Counted from the first letter of the stretch, positions 1-6,274 are shown. The stretch: DNA of 9,682 nt from Brevundimonas sp. UBA2388 (GCA_002343425.1 DDSO01000094.1:7845-17526); one strand, 5' to 3'. The notes: a model not told the origin generated them from the letters alone. A program made the numbers and translations.

Positions 1-1
1 C

Positions 2-793
2 GTGATGGGCATCGTCAACGTCACGCCCGACAGCTTCTCCGACGGGGGCCGGCTGACTTCGGTCGAGGTCGCGGTGGCCCACGGCCTGCGGCTGGTTGAA
101 CAGGGGGCGGACATTCTCGACATCGGCGGCGAGAGCACCCGTCCCGGCGCCGCGCCCGTCGCCGAAGCCGAGGAGATCGCCCGGGTGGTTCCGGTCATCG
201 AGGGCCTGCGCGCCGCCGGCTGGACCGGCCCGGTCAGCATCGACACCATGAAGCCCGCCGTCGCCCGCGCGGCCGTGGCCGCCGGGGCGTCGATGTGGAA
301 CGACGTGACGGCGCTCGGCCTTGCGCCCGACAGCCTCGCGACGGCCGCCGAGCTCGGCTGCGACGTGGTGCTGATGCATATGAAAGGCGAGCCGCGGACC
401 ATGCAGGCCGACCCTCACTATGACGATGTGGTCGAAGAAGTCGCCGGCTGGCTGAGCGGCCGGGCTGAGGCGGCGATGGCGGCGGGGGTGGCGCGCGAGC
501 GGATATGGCTCGACCCCGGCATCGGATTCGGCAAGACGGCGGCCCACAATCTGGCCCTGACGGCGCGGCTGGACCGGCTGGCCGCGGCCGGCTTTCCGGT
601 CCTGTATGGAGCCAGCCGCAAGCGGGTGATCCAGTCCGTCGACCCGACGGCGACTGACTCCGGCGACCGATTGGGCGGATCGCTGGCCCTGGCGCTCGAG
701 GCGGCCCGTCGGGGAGCCGGGATCGTCCGGGTCCATGATGTGCGCGAGACGGTGCAGGCCCTGGCGGTGCAGGCGGCGGTCGGCGCGGCATAG
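2..793 (+). CDS. folP: Dihydropteroate synthase, 5'-truncated by the window edge
   Basis: This enzyme joins 6-hydroxymethyl-dihydropterin pyrophosphate to p-aminobenzoate to make dihydropteroate in cytosolic folate synthesis; it is the sulfonamide target. The visible 263 codons carry the family signatures in order: NVTPDSFSDGG (residues 6-16), GGESTRPGA (42-50), then SIDT, the ND of WNDV, MHMKGEPRTMQ, DPGIGFGKT, ASRKR and a C-terminal RVHDV. Aligned by memory to E. coli FolP, the numbering is offset by about 16 residues. About 16 or more N-terminal residues therefore lie upstream, and the GTG at base 2 is an internal Val codon rather than the start. The residues matching E. coli Phe28 and Pro64 (here 12 and 48) are the sensitive-type ones, so there is no obvious sulfonamide-resistance change at those two sites. 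The reading frame is intact to the TAG stop. thiD follows closely on the same strand. Confidence 0.96.
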   Translation: MMGIVNVTPDSFSDGGRLTSVEVAVAHGLRLVEQGADILDIGGESTRPGAAPVAEAEEIARVVPVIEGLRAAGWTGPVSIDTMKPAVARAAVAAGASMWNDVTALGLAPDSLATAAELGCDVVLMHMKGEPRTMQADPHYDDVVEEVAGWLSGRAEAAMAAGVARERIWLDPGIGFGKTAAHNLALTARLDRLAAAGFPVLYGASRKRVIQSVDPTATDSGDRLGGSLALALEAARRGAGIVRVHDVRETVQALAVQAAVGAA

Positions 794-854
794 ATCCGGG
801 CGGCTCAAGGACCACCGGGCTTGCACGATGGCTCGGGATTGGTCATCCAGCGCC

Positions 855-1658
855 ATGCCCTCCTTCCTCGGACGCGTCCTCATCATCGCCGGCTCGGATT
901 CGGGCGGCGGCGCGGGAATCCAGGCCGACATCAAGGCCGTGACCATGCTGGGCGGATACGCCGCCACGGCCATCACCGCCATCACCGTGCAGAACACCCT
1001 CGGCGTCCATGGCGTGCACCCGCTGCCGCTGGACCTCATCGAGGCGCAGGCGCGGGCGGTGCTGGACGACATCGGCGCCGATGCGATCAAGACCGGCATG
1101 CTGGGCTCGACGGCGGTGGTGGAGCGGGTCGCGGCCATCCTCGATTCGTCAGGCGCTCCGGCGGTGGTCGATCCGGTCATGATAGCCAAGGGCGGCCACC
1201 CGCTGCTGGCGGACGACGCCGTGGCCGCCGTGCGGTCGCTGATGATCCCGCGCGCGGCCCTGCTGACCCCCAATGCGCCCGAGGCCGAGGCCCTGACCGG
1301 CATCGCCGTCGCCGATCTCGACGGCCAGCGCCGCGCCGGCGAGGCCCTGCTGGCCATGGGCGCGCGGGCGGTGCTGATGAAGGGCGGCCATGTGCCGGGC
1401 GAGACGGTGGTGGATCTGCTGCTGACACCGACGGGCGAGACCCTGCTGGAGGGCGAGCGGTTCGACACCCGCAACACCCATGGCACCGGCTGCACCCTGG
1501 CCAGCGCCTGCGCGGCGGGGGTCGCGCAGGGCCTGCCGCTGGAAGTCGCCGTCGCCAATGCCTGGGCCTATGTCGCCGAGGCCATCCGCCGGGCGCCGGG
1601 GCTGGGCGGAGGACACGGGCCGCTGGACCACGGCTGGCCGCTGAGGCGCGACGCATGA
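855..1658 (+). CDS. thiD: Hydroxymethylpyrimidine / phosphomethylpyrimidine kinase
   Basis: ThiD phosphorylates 4-amino-5-hydroxymethyl-2-methylpyrimidine and then its monophosphate to give HMP-PP, the pyrimidine half of thiamine. The 267-residue ribokinase-fold protein shows IIAGSDSGGGAGIQAD (10-25), TPN.PEAEAL in mid-protein, LMKGGH, and NTHGTGCTLASA (from 207). The Cys of HGTGC falls at residue 213, the number I recall for the catalytic Cys of Salmonella ThiD, which supports the ATG at 855. An in-frame ATG at 828 would add nine residues (MARDWSSSA) that the family lacks. Neither start has a clear ribosome-binding site; AAGGA at 807-811 is too far from either. The gene begins 61 bases after folP and its TGA overlaps the next ATG, so it probably heads or continues a cofactor-gene operon. 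Function is near certain; the exact start is not. Confidence 0.94.
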   Translation: MPSFLGRVLIIAGSDSGGGAGIQADIKAVTMLGGYAATAITAITVQNTLGVHGVHPLPLDLIEAQARAVLDDIGADAIKTGMLGSTAVVERVAAILDSSGAPAVVDPVMIAKGGHPLLADDAVAAVRSLMIPRAALLTPNAPEAEALTGIAVADLDGQRRAGEALLAMGARAVLMKGGHVPGETVVDLLLTPTGETLLEGERFDTRNTHGTGCTLASACAAGVAQGLPLEVAVANAWAYVAEAIRRAPGLGGGHGPLDHGWPLRRDA

Positions 1659-2236
1659 GCGGCCTTGAAGCGCGGCTGGTGGAGATCGTCCGCGCCGACC
1701 CCGGCCTGATGCACGTCCTGAAGGGGGTTCGGGATCAGGGCCTGCCGGACTGGCGCATCTTCTCGGGGGCGGTCTACCAGAGCGTCTGGAACGCCCTGAC
1801 CGGCCGTCCGGCGGGCTATGGCGTCCGGGATTATGACGTCGGCTATTTTGATCCGGACACCAGCTGGGACGCCGAGGATGTCGTGATCAAACGCGTAGCG
1901 GCCGCCTTCGACGAGCCGTTCCGCAGCACGGTCGAGGTCCGCAACCAGGCGCGCGTGCCGATCTGGTTCCCCGCCCATTTCGGCGAGCCCTATGATCCCC
2001 TGTCCGGGACGGATGAGGCGCTCGAACGCTTCGTGGCCCCGGCCTTCGCAGTCGGGGTGCGGCTTGAGCGGGATGACACGATCAGCGTGGCGGCGCCGCT
2101 GGGACTGGAGGACGTCTTCGCCCTGACCCTGCGGCCCAATCCGAACCGCCCCCGGGCGAAGGACTGGCCGCGCGTGGTCGAACGGGCGCAGGCGCGCTGG
2201 CCGGAACTGACAGTGGTTACGGAGGCCGACCGATGA
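1655..2236 (+). CDS. Nucleotidyltransferase family protein (DUF925 / COG3575 type)
   Basis: This 193-residue soluble protein matches, by recognition, the NTP_transf_6 (DUF925) family of nucleotidyltransferase-fold proteins. Its substrate is unknown. Visible family features are the GAVYQSVWN segment (38-46), RDYDVGYFD with acidic residues at 59, 61 and 66 that probably form the metal site, WDAEDVVI (71-78), [12 protein letters not shown] in mid-protein, a [14 protein letters not shown] segment, and ARWPELTV near the C terminus. The ATG overlaps the thiD stop as ATGA, and GAGG at 1643-1646 provides a Shine-Dalgarno eight bases upstream. Its own stop overlaps the phzF start in the same way, so translation of all three genes is probably coupled. 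The open frame continues far upstream in thiD's shadow, but homology begins only at MSGLEARL. The fold call is strong; no specific reaction can be assigned. Confidence 0.88.
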   Translation: MSGLEARLVEIVRADPGLMHVLKGVRDQGLPDWRIFSGAVYQSVWNALTGRPAGYGVRDYDVGYFDPDTSWDAEDVVIKRVAAAFDEPFRSTVEVRNQARVPIWFPAHFGEPYDPLSGTDEALERFVAPAFAVGVRLERDDTISVAAPLGLEDVFALTLRPNPNRPRAKDWPRVVERAQARWPELTVVTEADR

Positions 2237-3042
2237 GGCAGTGGACCGTCGACGCCTTCGCCGCCGCCCCGTTCAAGGGCAACCCCGCCTGCGTGGTCGA
2301 GCCCTTCTACGCGTGGCCGTCCGACGGCTGGATGCAGGTGCTCGCGAAGGAGAACAATCAGGCGGAGACGGCCTTCCTGCTGCGCACCGGTGATCCGGCG
2401 CGGTTCGGCCTGCGCTGGTTCACGCCGGGGATGGAGGTCGATCTGTGCGGCCATGCCACCCTGGCCTCGGCCCATGTGCTGCTGGCCGAGCTTGGGCTCG
2501 AGGCCGCGGCCATTACCTTCGACACCCGCTCCGGTCCGCTGATGGTGGTGCAGGCGGCCGGCGGCTATGAGATGGACTTCCCCGCCGATCCGCCACGGCG
2601 GACCGCGGCGCCGGACGGTCTGGTCGAGGCGCTGGGGGTCACGCCGGTCGAGGTCTGGGCGGGGCGGTATCTCGTGGCGGTGCTGGACGATGCGGCGGCG
2701 GTGCATGCCGTGACACCCGACATCCGTGCGCTGGCGACCATACAGGGCGAGGCCGGCGAGATCGGTCAGGTGATTGTCTGCGCGCGGGCGGAGGCCGCGG
2801 ATGACGTCGATGTGGTCGACCGCTTCTTCGCGCCGGGTTGCGGCGTGGATGAGGATCCGGCGACCGGTTCGGCTCACTGCATCCTGGGGCCGCTGTATGC
2901 CGGCAAGCTCGGCCTGACGACGGTGCGGTTCCGGCAGGTCTTTCCCGGCCGGGGCGGCGACATCGAGACCGAGACCCGCGGCGACCGGGTGCTGCTGCGC
3001 GGACGGGCCGTCACCGTGATCGAGAGCCGACTCCGGGTCTGA
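2233..3042 (+). CDS. PhzF family isomerase/epimerase-like protein
   Basis: This 269-residue protein of the PhzF / diaminopimelate-epimerase-like fold was probably built by duplication of two half barrels. The start is [22 protein letters not shown], typical of the family. The catalytic acid sits in NQAETAF as Glu45, the same number as in PhzF of the phenazine pathway. The [10 protein letters not shown] motif is at residues 70-79, and the second-half [11 protein letters not shown] motif at 206-216. Residues needed for PhzF-type proton shuffling are therefore present. No phenazine genes are nearby, so the physiological substrate is unknown; many relatives are housekeeping proteins without a known reaction. 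GGAGG at 2221-2225 lies seven bases before the ATG, which overlaps the previous stop. Two hairpins follow the stop codon. Confidence 0.93.
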   Translation: MRQWTVDAFAAAPFKGNPACVVEPFYAWPSDGWMQVLAKENNQAETAFLLRTGDPARFGLRWFTPGMEVDLCGHATLASAHVLLAELGLEAAAITFDTRSGPLMVVQAAGGYEMDFPADPPRRTAAPDGLVEALGVTPVEVWAGRYLVAVLDDAAAVHAVTPDIRALATIQGEAGEIGQVIVCARAEAADDVDVVDRFFAPGCGVDEDPATGSAHCILGPLYAGKLGLTTVRFRQVFPGRGGDIETETRGDRVLLRGRAVTVIESRLRV

Positions 3043-3052
3043 GACAGGGAAA

Positions 3053-3080
3053 GGGGCGCGACCCTTGCGGATCGCGCCCC
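3053..3080 (-). terminator. Hairpin between convergent genes, likely terminator for the minus-strand gene
   Basis: The arms GGGGCGCGA (3053-3061) and TCGCGCCCC (3072-3080) pair perfectly over nine bases around a ten-base loop. Read on the minus strand, the hairpin is followed by TTTCCCT, a short T-containing tail, which fits intrinsic termination of the gene ending at 3109. Read on the plus strand, the tail is GC-rich, so it would be a weaker terminator for phzF. It begins 10 bases after the phzF stop. Confidence 0.6.
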
Positions 3081-3082
3081 CC

Positions 3083-3104
3083 GGACCTTCGGGGAGGAAG
3101 GTCT
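3083..3104. terminator. Second inverted repeat between the convergent genes
   Basis: GACCTTC (3084-3090) pairs with GAAGGTC (3097-3103) around a six-base loop, and G3083/T3104 can add a wobble pair. It lies 5 bases beyond the minus-strand gene's stop, between that stop and the stronger 3053-3080 hairpin. There is no T-tract on either side. It may act with the neighbouring hairpin as a two-part bidirectional terminator, or protect 3' ends. Confidence 0.4.
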
Positions 3105-3108
3105 GGCC

Positions 3109-3546
3109 CTAGTAGCGACGGTTGTCGTTGTCGCGGCGTTCGGCGCGGATCTGCATGGACAGGCGATCGTAGCGGCGGTCCAGCTCAAACCGCTCGCGAG
3201 CCGAGAGGCCGCCGCGCATATAGGTCCGTTCCAGACGCACCAGGGCGTTCAGTTCGTTGCGCAGCCGGGTCGCTTCCCGGCGGCTGAGTTGACGGGTGCG
3301 TTCGCCCTGATCGATGCGGCGGTCCAGCTGGTATTTGCGCTGGCTGATGTTCTGCCAGCCGCCACCGCGATCATTGTCCCAGCGACCACCCCGGTCGCCG
3401 CCACGGTTATTGTCATAGCGACCACGGTCCTGTTCATAACCACCCCGACCGTCCCGGTCCTGGTGGCCGTAGGACTGGGCCATGGCGGGGACCGCGACGG
3501 AAGCCGCGGCCAGGGCGAGGGCGGGGATGAAAATTTTCTTCATCAT
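3109..3546 (-). CDS. Small secreted Arg/Gly/Asp-rich helical protein of unknown function
   Basis: This 145-residue protein starts MMKKIFIPALALAAASVAVPAMAQ, a clear Sec signal peptide with probable cleavage after Ala23 (AMA before QS). A low-complexity, charged stretch follows (about 26-64) made of degenerate D/N-R-G-G units with Tyr/Trp. A helical part (67-139) then holds two related segments, LDRRIDQG/LSRREATRL (74-95) and LSARERFELDRRYDRL (114-129). Similar tails occur in small alphaproteobacterial exported proteins that I recall only as hypotheticals; a faint likeness to RcnB- or CpxP-like periplasmic proteins is not enough to name it. The start at 3546 is well supported by AAGGAG (plus-strand 3554-3559) seven bases upstream. 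The open frame extends to 3651, but that extension lies before the signal peptide and is rejected. It is divergent from the PepSY/two-component operon and has a related operator-like repeat in front. Confidence 0.85.
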   Translation of the reverse strand: MMKKIFIPALALAAASVAVPAMAQSYGHQDRDGRGGYEQDRGRYDNNRGGDRGGRWDNDRGGGWQNISQRKYQLDRRIDQGERTRQLSRREATRLRNELNALVRLERTYMRGGLSARERFELDRRYDRLSMQIRAERRDNDNRRY

Positions 3547-3615
3547 CGGACTTCTCCTTGAGCGTTCCACGCGGACCGGGGTGGCCGGCGTTGATCCGAG
3601 ATGACCATTCACCGG

Positions 3616-3632
3616 CTGAGCGCGATCTGAAC
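3616..3632 (-). promoter_or_regulatory. Putative response-regulator direct repeat facing the minus-strand secreted gene
   Basis: On the minus strand the bases read GTTCAG-ATCGC-GCTCAG, two hexamers starting 11 bases apart, one mismatched. The spacing is one helical turn, as in PhoP- and OmpR-type operators. It lies 69 bases upstream of the ATG at 3546. A weak -10-like GTCATCTC (minus strand, 3605-3598) begins ten bases further on, which would give a leader of about 45 bases that includes the AAGGAG site. It mirrors the perfect repeat at 3761-3777. The assignment rests on pattern alone. Confidence 0.45.
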
Positions 3633-3649
3633 GGCGCATGTCAGCTTTC

Positions 3650-3665
3650 ATTCATCAGCATGAAT
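3650..3665. promoter_or_regulatory. Short inverted repeat in the divergent control region
   Basis: ATTCAT-CAGC-ATGAAT is a perfect six-base inverted repeat with a four-base spacer, AT-rich against a very GC-rich background. It sits between the two direct repeats, about 100 bases from the minus-strand start and 137 from the plus-strand start. It could be an operator for a dimeric regulator, but chance is possible. It is not followed by a T-tract. Confidence 0.25.
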
Positions 3666-3760
3666 TCGTCGTCACGCCCCGAACGCCCCGCCCGGACTGC
3701 AAATCCTCGCCGCGCGCGCGAGGGGGGCGGCGCGAAAGGTGAAACATGTCTACACTCGCC

Positions 3761-3777
3761 GTTCAGCCGTCGTTCAG
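3761..3777 (+). promoter_or_regulatory. Putative PhoP-box-like operator for the two-component operon
   Basis: GTTCAG-CCGTC-GTTCAG is a perfect tandem hexamer with five bases between copies, an 11-base period. The layout matches the known PhoP box (GTTTA-N5-GTTTA) and other OmpR/PhoB-family sites, where two regulator monomers bind head to tail. It ends 24 bases before the ATG of the small PepSY-like gene and nine bases before a -10-like element, which is where an activator of this family would contact RNA polymerase. The obvious candidate ligand is the regulator encoded at 4087-4767, giving autoregulation. Other GTTCAG copies noticed in the window (3247, 3937, 5444) are single and inside genes. 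Confidence 0.55.
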
Positions 3778-3786
3778 AGCCTGAGG

Positions 3787-3794
3787 CCTAGACC
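3787..3794 (+). promoter_or_regulatory. Candidate -10 element, probably giving a leaderless message
   Basis: CCTAGACC agrees with five of the seven specified positions of the Caulobacter housekeeping -10 consensus as I recall it (GCTANAWC). A transcription start about seven bases downstream would fall at about 3800-3803, on or beside the ATG at 3802. No Shine-Dalgarno precedes that ATG, which fits leaderless translation. There is no good -35; the direct repeat occupies that place, as expected for an activated promoter. Confidence 0.4.
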
Positions 3795-3801
3795 GCTCTT
3801 C

Positions 3802-4086
3802 ATGATCCGCCCGTCCGCCATACTGCTTGCAGCCCTGATCGCCGCCGCGCCCCTGTCGCAGGCGGTTGCGCAGGACCGTGGCCCCCGCGCTGAGCGTCAG
3901 CAGCAGGAGGAACGCCGCATCAGCGTGGGCGAGGCTGTTCAGCGCGCCTCCTCGGGCCGCCAGGGACGTTTCCTTGGCGCCAGCAACAGGGGCGACACCA
4001 TTGTTGTGCGCTGGGAGTATCCCGGCGGCCGCGTCGCCGACATCATGGTGGACGCCCGCAGCGGCCGGGTTGTGGGAGAACGCTGA
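3802..4086 (+). CDS. Small exported PepSY-like protein, probable modulator of the adjacent two-component system
   Basis: This 94-residue protein begins MIRPSAILLAALIAAAPLSQAVAQ, a Sec signal peptide with probable cleavage after Ala23. After a charged Gln/Glu/Arg linker, residues 37-94 form a single PepSY-like module: a helix starting ISVGEAVQRA, then GRFLGAS, a strand DTIVVRWEY and the closing GGRVADIMVDARSGRVVGER. Its stop codon directly abuts the response-regulator ATG with no gap, so the three genes are surely one operon. Small periplasmic proteins of this kind upstream of FeuPQ-type systems include FeuN of Sinorhizobium meliloti, which I recall as a modulator of its sensor kinase; the same role here is inference. 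A GTG at 3739 would extend the frame by 21 residues but would put a basic stretch before the signal peptide, so the ATG is preferred. Confidence 0.85.
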   Translation: MIRPSAILLAALIAAAPLSQAVAQDRGPRAERQQQEERRISVGEAVQRASSGRQGRFLGASNRGDTIVVRWEYPGGRVADIMVDARSGRVVGER

Positions 4087-4767
4087 ATGCGAATCTTGCT
4101 TGTCGAGGACGACGTCGATCTCTCGCGCCAGCTGAAACTGGCCCTGGGCGACGCCGGCTACGCCGTCGATCACGCCGCGGACGGCGAGGAAGCCCATTTC
4201 CTCGGCGATACCGAACCCTATGACGTGGTCGTGCTGGACCTCGGCCTGCCCAAGATCGACGGCGTCTCGGTGCTGGAACGCTGGCGCCGCGACGGCAAGA
4301 CCACGCCCGTTCTGATCCTGACCGCGCGCGGCGCCTGGTCGGACAAGGTGTCGGGCTTCGACGCCGGGGCCGACGACTATCTGACCAAGCCCTTCCACAC
4401 CGAGGAGCTGCTGGCTCGGCTGCGTGCCCTGCTGCGGCGCTCGGCGGGGATCGCCTCGGCGACCCTGTCGTGCGGCGGCCTTCGCCTCGACCCGCGCGCG
4501 GCCCGCGCCACGGTCAACGGCGAGCCCCTGCGCCTGACATCGCTGGAATACCGGTTGCTGCACTATCTGATGATGCATCAGGGCCGGGTCATCAGCCGCA
4601 CCGAACTGGTCGAACATCTTTACGACCAGGACTTCGATCGCGACTCCAACACCATCGAGGTCTTCGTCGGCCGCCTGCGCAAGAAGATCGGGCCCGACCG
4701 GATCGAGACCGTGCGCGGTCTCGGCTACCGCCTGACGCCGCTGGCCGGGGAGTCCGAAGGGGCGTGA
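4087..4767 (+). CDS. OmpR/PhoB-family DNA-binding response regulator (PhoP/FeuP-like)
   Basis: This 226-residue regulator has a receiver domain (1 to about 115) and a winged-helix DNA-binding domain (about 125-220). The receiver shows MRILLVEDD with the acidic pair Asp8/Asp9, phospho-acceptor Asp51 in VVLDLGLP, switch residues Thr79 and Tyr98, and Lys101 in LTKPF. The output domain has RLTSLEYRLLHYLM, the recognition-helix region SNTIEVFVGRLRKKIG and the wing RIETVRGLGYRL, all typical of OmpR/PhoB members. GGGAG at 4074-4078 lies eight bases before the ATG, and the start abuts the PepSY-like gene's stop. The GTG of the kinase overlaps its stop by four bases. Gene order and kinase type favour a PhoP/FeuP-like subgroup, so it may control envelope or osmotic responses, but the signal is not readable from sequence. 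It probably binds the GTTCAG repeats in the divergent region. Confidence 0.95.
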   Translation: MRILLVEDDVDLSRQLKLALGDAGYAVDHAADGEEAHFLGDTEPYDVVVLDLGLPKIDGVSVLERWRRDGKTTPVLILTARGAWSDKVSGFDAGADDYLTKPFHTEELLARLRALLRRSAGIASATLSCGGLRLDPRAARATVNGEPLRLTSLEYRLLHYLMMHQGRVISRTELVEHLYDQDFDRDSNTIEVFVGRLRKKIGPDRIETVRGLGYRLTPLAGESEGA

Positions 4768-6212
4768 CCGAGGCGGCGGGGGGCGAATCGGCTCCGGCCG
4801 ACGACAGGTCCTGGGGCCGCTGGTTCGGGCGACCGGGTCGCAGCCTGACCCGACGGCTGATCTGGCTCGCGTCCGGATGGATCGTACTGGCCCTTGTCCT
4901 CACCGGCTGGGCCCTGACCAGCCAGTATCAGGAATCCGCCCTCCGACGCCTGGGCAATGTGCTGGCCGAGACCATCGACGAGGTGGTGATCGCGACCAAT
5001 GCGGGACCGGATGGCGTCGTCGTCGCTGAAATCCGGGATGCCCAGACAGACCGGGCCCTGTCCGGAAAATACTGGGCTGTGGCCGAGCTGGACGGCGAAG
5101 GCGGCGTACGTTTCATCGCCGGCTCGCCTTCCCTTGCGGGAGAGGAACTGGCCGTGCCCCGGGGTCTTCCGGGCCGGTTGGCCGACGCCAACGGAGCCAC
5201 CATCAGCTTCAACGACCCCGGCTTCCTGCGTCCGCCGCTGCGTCAGCCGCTGAGAGTCGCCGCCAGCCTGAAGTCGCTGCCGGGACGCAGCGAACCGCTG
5301 GTGTTCATGGCCGCGATCGACCGGACCAATATCGAGAACGATACCCGCCAGTTCGCGACCTTCACCTGGACGTCCCTGCTGATCCTCGGCCTGGGACTGG
5401 TCATCGCCGTCTTCCTGCAGGTGCAGATCGGCCTGCGTCCGTTGTTCAGTCTCCGCAATGAGATCGCCGACGTCCGAAAGGGCAAGGCCGCCCGCATCGT
5501 CCGGACCTATCCGATGGAAATCCAACCGCTGGCCGAACAGGTCAACCGCCTGCTGGACCACAACCAGGAGACGGTCGAACGGCAGCGCACCCACGTCGGC
5601 AACCTGGCCCATGCGCTGAAAACGCCGCTGTCGGTCATGCTGTCCGAGGCCGGATCGCAGAAGGGCGACCTGCCGGACATGGTCCGCAAACAGACCGAGG
5701 TGATGAAGGCCCAGGTGGACCACCACCTGCGCCGCGCCCGCGCCGCCGCCCGCGCCCAGCTGCTGGGCGAACGCACCCCCATAGCCGAGGTGCTGGACGA
5801 GATGGCGGTCATGCTCGAGCGCGTGTTCGAGGAGAAGGCGGTCGAGATCGACTGGCGCGCGCCCGATGAGCTCGGCTTCCGGGGCGAAAGGCAGGACCTG
5901 CAGGAAATCCTCGGCAATCTGATGGAAAACGCCTGCAAATGGGCGAAGCGCCGCGTCCGCATCACCGCCGGCCCGACCGGCCTGGGGCAGATGGTGGTGG
6001 TGGTCGAGGACGACGGCCCCGGCCTGCCCGCGGACCAGCGCGAGGCGGCGCTGGAACGCGGCGCCCGCATGGACGAAACCACGCCGGGTTCGGGTCTCGG
6101 CCTGTCGATCGTGGTCGAGCTGACGCGCGCCTACGGCGGCAAGATCACCCTCGCCGACAGCGATCTTGGCGGCCTCAAGGTGTTGCTCGAACTGCCCGCG
6201 GCTGAGGCCTGA
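4764..6212 (+). CDS. Inner-membrane sensor histidine kinase (PhoQ/FeuQ-like)
   Basis: This 482-residue kinase is read from a GTG overlapping the regulator's TGA (GTGA). A soluble N-terminal leader is followed by transmembrane helix 1 (about 32-53), a periplasmic sensor region of about 145 residues, helix 2 (about 203-218), a HAMP-like linker with LRPLFSLRNEIADVRKGK, and the cytoplasmic core. The H-box is HVGNLAHALKTPLSVML with phospho-acceptor His283, N-box NLMENACKWAK with Asn389, G1 VVEDDGPGLP (414-422), and G2 TTPGSGLGLSIV (439-450). The HALKTPL and ENACKWA forms resemble PhoQ-type kinases more than EnvZ. It should phosphorylate Asp51 of its partner regulator. The periplasmic domain faces the side where the upstream small PepSY-like protein is exported, so a direct contact is plausible. 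The open frame runs upstream to 4470, but that part overlaps the regulator in another frame and is not real. Confidence 0.94.
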   Translation: MTEAAGGESAPADDRSWGRWFGRPGRSLTRRLIWLASGWIVLALVLTGWALTSQYQESALRRLGNVLAETIDEVVIATNAGPDGVVVAEIRDAQTDRALSGKYWAVAELDGEGGVRFIAGSPSLAGEELAVPRGLPGRLADANGATISFNDPGFLRPPLRQPLRVAASLKSLPGRSEPLVFMAAIDRTNIENDTRQFATFTWTSLLILGLGLVIAVFLQVQIGLRPLFSLRNEIADVRKGKAARIVRTYPMEIQPLAEQVNRLLDHNQETVERQRTHVGNLAHALKTPLSVMLSEAGSQKGDLPDMVRKQTEVMKAQVDHHLRRARAAARAQLLGERTPIAEVLDEMAVMLERVFEEKAVEIDWRAPDELGFRGERQDLQEILGNLMENACKWAKRRVRITAGPTGLGQMVVVVEDDGPGLPADQREAALERGARMDETTPGSGLGLSIVVELTRAYGGKITLADSDLGGLKVLLELPAAEA

Positions 6213-6249
6213 TTTCATCCGTCTGGATAGCGGTTGTTAACCCTGCCTA

Positions 6250-6274
6250 CCCATAGTCCGGTACGCCGGATGGG
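6250..6274. other. Imperfect hairpin between the sensor kinase and the next gene
   Basis: CCCA (6250-6253) pairs with TGGG (6271-6274) and TCCGG (6257-6261) with CCGGA (6266-6270), giving nine pairs with a three-base bulge and a TACG loop. A run of five T's occurs only about 14 bases later, directly before the next ATG. It could end the two-component message or shape the leader of the following gene. The 82-base gap also holds a GTCCGGT direct repeat (6256 and 6274) and a TTAACC motif (6237). Confidence 0.35.

Noticed and set aside
821..1654. Upstream extension of the nucleotidyltransferase frame through thiD.
   Set aside because: The extension is low-complexity Arg/Gly/His sequence in a shadow frame of thiD. 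Family similarity begins at the ATG at 1655.
3547..3651. N-terminal extension of the minus-strand secreted protein.
   Set aside because: The ATG at 3546 has a strong AAGGAG site and starts a signal peptide. The extension would bury it and overlap the control region.
3739..3801. GTG start extending the PepSY-like protein by 21 residues.
   Set aside because: It places a basic stretch before a normal signal peptide and would overlap the operator-like repeat. The ATG at 3802 begins the signal peptide directly.
3247..5449. Single GTTCAG copies at 3247, 3937 and 5444.
   Set aside because: None has a second copy at 11 bases and all lie inside genes, so they are background occurrences.
4725..6218. 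A 497-codon open frame on the minus strand.
   Set aside because: It is a shadow of the sensor kinase gene, whose complete set of histidine kinase motifs settles the coding strand.
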